From assembly GCA_044379485.1 (NCBI GenBank), contig JBIPOE010000168.1, positions 1 through 15,221 on the forward strand: a stretch of 15,221 nt of DNA. The letters run 5' to 3'. Position numbers and translations under genes: made by a program. Numbering within the stretch: position 1 is the stretch's first letter; every line of letters begins with the position of its first letter. Shown in pieces: positions 12,970-15,221 of this stretch. The DNA comes from CAMDMI01 sp044379485 (GTDB lineage Bacteria; Bacteroidota; Bacteroidia; Cytophagales; Flexibacteraceae). Under the pieces are notes generated by a model, which saw only the letters and a list, made by a program, of their open reading frames with translations, was not told the origin of the DNA and ran no database searches.

Positions 12970-14148
12970 TCATGCAACTTCACACGGCAGAGCACTACGG
13001 ACAGCGGCGCACGTGCCGCTGCGCCGCTGGCGCTTGCTGGGTGGGGCGGCGAGCGCGGGCTCGGGTGGCCCATCGGGCTGGTTCCCGGGCGGCGCCTCGG
13101 GCGGGTTGCCGGGCGGTGCCGCAGGCAGGTTGCCAGGCGCCGCCGCGGGCGCCGCAGGCGCCACCGCTGTCGCCGCCGCGGGCGGCTTCAGGGCGAAGAG
13201 GGGCTTGAGGAGCGGCGGCCCGGCGCCGCGCGCGGCCTGGATCATCTTCCAGAGCTGGGGGTGGAAGGCTTGGACGCAGGGCGCGCTGCTGAGCTCGTGC
13301 AGGCGCTCGAGCCGGAAGCGCGCGGTGACGAGGTAGTGCGCGTAGAGCTGGTCCTCGTAGGCGGCGCAGAAGATGGTGGCCTCGGCGTTGGTGGTGGTGA
13401 TGACCGGGGCGCCATGCTCGTCGGCGCCGAAGTCGGCTAGCTCCGCGGAGCCGACGCTGGTGGGGCCCTGGAGAAGGTCGGCGACGAGCAGGCTCTGGGC
13501 TTGCGAGGCGGGATCGGGCTCAGCGTACGCGAGCGCTTCCCAGGGGTCGGCGGCGGTGTAGATGCCCTTGCCGAACTTGGCGCGCTGGGAGGCGGCGGTG
13601 CGGAAGCCGTGGCGGGCGATTGCGGCGGCGCGCGCGGGGGTGGTGCCGTGGTAGACGCGCCGGGGTCTGTCGACGTCATAGACGCGGGCGAAGTGGCAGT
13701 GCATGGCGTGGCGCGCGGGGTTCTGGAGGCGGGTGACGGAGAGGATCTCGTAGTTGCTGAGGCGGGCGAGCTCGGCGAGGAGCGCGCGCAGGGCGCGGGG
13801 GGGGTCGAAGCCGAGCGAGCGGCGGAAGGCCGCGGCGAGGAGCGCGCGGCACTCGGCCGCGGCGCCGGGGCGGCAGGGCCCGGGGGCGCTGGACGCGCCC
13901 GGGCCGCGCGCGAGCAGCGGGACCTCGAGGAGGGCGCGCGGGGGGCCGCTGGGGTCCCAGGTGGCGGGGGGCTCCGCGCAGAGGCGGCGGCGGCGGAGGG
14001 CCTCGAGCGGGTCGGGAAAAAGGGGGTCGGGAAAAAGGGAGTCCGTGGCCGGCGGCGCGTCGGGGGCCGGCGGCGTCCCGGGGGCGGCATCGAGGTCTGG
14101 GATTGACAAGAAGCCGTCGCCGAGCAGCGGCCCCCAGGCGTGCTCCAT
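12970..14148 (-). CDS. PARP-family mono-ADP-ribosyltransferase
   Basis: The protein is 392 aa, starting at ATG 14148; an in-frame GTG at 14271 is less likely. The N-terminal 120 residues are Pro/Ala/Leu-rich without a known domain. The PARP catalytic domain covers about 130-290. It opens with YEILSVTRLQNP, like the I-x-R-x-Q-N strand of PARP10-14-type enzymes. Then come VYHGT (H167, NAD binding), KFGKGIYTAADPWEALAYA (Y197) and ATIFCAAYEDQLYAHYLV, in which I259 aligns with the catalytic Glu of PARP1. An H-Y-I triad is typical of enzymes that add single ADP-ribose units rather than chains. The C-terminal 90 residues are a disordered Ala/Pro/Gly tail with PPGN repeats and PSKRQRR, a possible nuclear signal. 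Likely roles are changing host proteins or antiviral signalling; substrates are unknown. Confidence 0.88.
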   Translation of the reverse strand: MEHAWGPLLGDGFLSIPDLDAAPGTPPAPDAPPATDSLFPDPLFPDPLEALRRRRLCAEPPATWDPSGPPRALLEVPLLARGPGASSAPGPCRPGAAAECRALLAAAFRRSLGFDPPRALRALLAELARLSNYEILSVTRLQNPARHAMHCHFARVYDVDRPRRVYHGTTPARAAAIARHGFRTAASQRAKFGKGIYTAADPWEALAYAEPDPASQAQSLLVADLLQGPTSVGSAELADFGADEHGAPVITTTNAEATIFCAAYEDQLYAHYLVTARFRLERLHELSSAPCVQAFHPQLWKMIQAARGAGPPLLKPLFALKPPAAATAVAPAAPAAAPGNLPAAPPGNPPEAPPGNQPDGPPEPALAAPPSKRQRRSGTCAAVRSALPCEVA

Positions 14149-14452
14149 GGCGGGCGGACGATCGTGCTGCGTGGTGTTGACAGAAAAGGAGCTAAAATTC
14201 CGCCCGAAGTTGGCGACACTTGGCGAGCGGCGCGAGCTGCTGCATTTCTGTTTCCAGACCTGCGATTCCACTTGGCGTCGCGGTTCGTGTTTCGGGGAAT
14301 CGCAAACTTCTGAAACACGTGTTTCAGAAAGTGGTAAACTAGAAGTTGGAGACCCTGTTCGAAGTTCGCGAAAACTTGCAGTTCGCGAGTTGGCACTCTT
14401 TAAAAATCAGGGATTCCGATTCGGAGCAAGAGAGTCCTCCACAGCGCACGCC
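14149..14452. promoter_or_regulatory. Divergent control region with palindrome and repeated half-sites
   Basis: This 304-bp stretch separates the PARP gene (minus) from the basic protein gene (plus) and holds no convincing gene. It contains a 22-bp perfect palindrome (14308-14329), an extra CGTGTTTC copy at 14286-14293, and a family of sites close to GAAGTTNGCG at 14206-14215, 14301-14310 (minus), 14361-14370 and 14379-14388. A TTTAAAAA at 14399-14406 lies 46 nt before ATG 14453. No TATTWAA element is seen before either gene. Confidence 0.55.
14308..14329. repeat. 22-bp perfect palindrome with CACGTG centre
   Basis: TTCTGAAACAC is followed immediately by its exact inverse complement, with no spacer. 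The centre ACACGTGT is an E-box/G-box type core. The outer CGTGTTTC half recurs upstream at 14286-14293. Likely a dimeric protein-binding site, or less likely a cruciform. Confidence 0.9.
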
Positions 14453-15221
14453 ATGACACGCCCGCAGAACGCGATCGCAGCCGTGCAGGAGTTCATCCGG
14501 CGGGAGGAGAAGGAGGCGCGCAAACGCAGGCGCGGCTCGCGGCCGCGTGCGAGCGCCGGAGCCGCCGGCGCAGGCGCGAGCAAAAGGAAGCGCAGCGCGC
14601 CGGCGGAGGTGGCGCCGGTGGAGGTCGCGCTGGTGGAGGTCGCGCCGGCTGTCGCCGCGCCCGAGGTCGTCGCGCCAGAGGACAACGTCGCGCCAGAGGA
14701 CAACGCCGCGCCCAAGGACAACGTCGCGCCGGCCGTCGCCGCGCCCGAGGACAACGTCGCGCCGGCCGTCGCCGCGATCCTGGCCGGTGCCCCCGCCGAG
14801 AACGCCGCGAACGCCCAGGCCGCGATCCCGGCCACCGCTCAAGTCTTCCGGGTCCCCGTCTCGGCGCTCTCGCCGCTGGAGCTGATTGCCTTCGACGTCT
14901 TGAACTCTCAAGTGCCAGCAGCGCCGCTCAACGCAAACCACATCACCAACCCGGCGATGTCGCGTTTCAAGCGCATAAGCAATGGCGGCGGCAACTTCAA
15001 GTCGACGAGGATCTCGTCGCGCGAGGTGGAAGTGACGCTGAACAAGGACAACCTCGCCATGTGGCCTTTGAAGGAGTACTACCAGAAGAAGATTAACGCT
15101 GTCGCCGAGTTTCTGCAGCGCCCCGAAGTCGAGAAAGAAGTCGAAGGGCTTCAGCACCCGATTCTGCGCATCTCGTGCGCCAGAATGAAGGCGGAGGTCC
15201 GGCAGGAGCTCGTGGAGAAGG
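14453..15221 (+). CDS. Basic N-terminus, repeat-bearing protein, partial at right edge
   Basis: ATG 14453 (MTRPQNAIAAVQEF) opens a frame that stays open to the window end: 256 codons, with the C-terminus missing. After a short helix come strongly basic runs (EARKRRRGSRPR, SKRKR), likely nuclear or DNA-binding. Residues about 50-105 are Val/Ala/Pro repeats with recurring VAPEDN and VAPAVAAP units. From about 125 a folded domain begins with normal composition: VFRVPVSALSPLELIAFDVLNSQ, FKRISNGGGNFKSTRISSREVEVTL, then helices KEYYQKKINAVAEFLQRPEVEKEVE. No family is recognised. A minus-strand ORF overlaps (14339-15157), but it lacks a promoter and its sequence mirrors this frame's bias. A chromatin or transcription role is a guess from the basic start. 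Confidence 0.75.
   Translation, partial: MTRPQNAIAAVQEFIRREEKEARKRRRGSRPRASAGAAGAGASKRKRSAPAEVAPVEVALVEVAPAVAAPEVVAPEDNVAPEDNAAPKDNVAPAVAAPEDNVAPAVAAILAGAPAENAANAQAAIPATAQVFRVPVSALSPLELIAFDVLNSQVPAAPLNANHITNPAMSRFKRISNGGGNFKSTRISSREVEVTLNKDNLAMWPLKEYYQKKINAVAEFLQRPEVEKEVEGLQHPILRISCARMKAEVRQELVEK
14660..14772 (+). repeat. In-frame degenerate repeats coding VAPEDN/VAPAVAAP
   Basis: Units like GTCGCGCCAGAGGACAAC (18 bp) and GTCGCGCCGGCCGTCGCC recur in frame, giving a Val/Ala/Pro linker with EDN or KDN steps between the basic start and the folded domain. Confidence 0.75.

Noticed and set aside
12970..14148. PARP triad read as H-Y-H (YAHYLV)
   Set aside because: Aligning the Q of EDQ with the Q of PARP1 and PARP14 places Ile259, not His271, at the catalytic Glu position.
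14339..15157. 272-aa minus-strand ORF at right edge
   Set aside because: Antisense to the plus-strand frame open to the edge, whose C-terminal domain has normal composition.

Overview
The window looks like part of a large DNA virus of eukaryotes, in the giant-virus or nuclear DNA virus range. It holds dense, intronless genes on both strands with tiny 5' gaps. AT-rich promoter elements sit next to start codons, and AATAAA signals follow or overlap stop codons. Gene content is a virus-like mix: a TATA-binding protein, a U-box protein, RING-type proteins, a PARP-type ADP-ribosyltransferase, membrane proteins, one tRNA and many proteins with no recognisable family. No capsid, DNA polymerase or packaging gene lies here, so I cannot name the lineage.

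Base composition is strongly mosaic. Very GC-rich genes full of Ala/Pro/Arg/Gly and short in-frame repeats alternate with plainly AT-rich genes at about 5.7-7.3, 8.8-9.6 and 12.2-12.95 kb, and a moderately AT-rich one at 1.5-2.7 kb.

Layout, left to right. 1-299: intergenic, with a possible gene tail at the edge. 300-1406 (+): Cys-rich RING-CH-like/TPR-like protein. 1544-2635 (-): coiled-coil U-box protein. 2722-3618 (-): TBP with all four DNA-kinking Phe residues. 3660-3776: nine-copy 13-bp array in the divergent interval between TBP and the next gene. 3826-4884 and 4898-5722 (+): an eight-helix membrane protein followed by a signal-peptide type I membrane protein. 5809-6882 (-): AT-rich protein, possibly ART-like. 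6959-7264 (+): small helical protein. 7340-7412 (-): tRNA-Ile(UAU). 7511-8833 (+): large unknown. 8949-9590 (+): RING protein. 9617-10174 (-) and 10298-11131 (-): unknowns. 11132-11553: intergenic with an AT-rich tandem repeat. 11554-12096 (+): TPR-like protein. 12171-12362 (+): two-helix mini-membrane protein. 12442-12918 (-): AT-rich unknown. 12970-14148 (-): PARP-type mono-ADP-ribosyltransferase with an H-Y-I triad. 14149-14452: control region with a 22-bp perfect palindrome. 14453 onward (+): basic, repeat-bearing protein running off the edge.

Two themes stand out. First, the promoters fall into two groups. TATTTAA/TATTAAA elements usually end 9-13 nt before the ATG, while TATATAAG elements end 21-22 nt before it, and the same window encodes a TBP. 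The first group resembles the TATTWAA late promoters of beta- and gammaherpesviruses and is too close to the ATG to act as an ordinary TATA box. Second, several genes look aimed at host signalling: a U-box, a RING and a RING-CH-like protein, one clear ADP-ribosyltransferase and one doubtful one.
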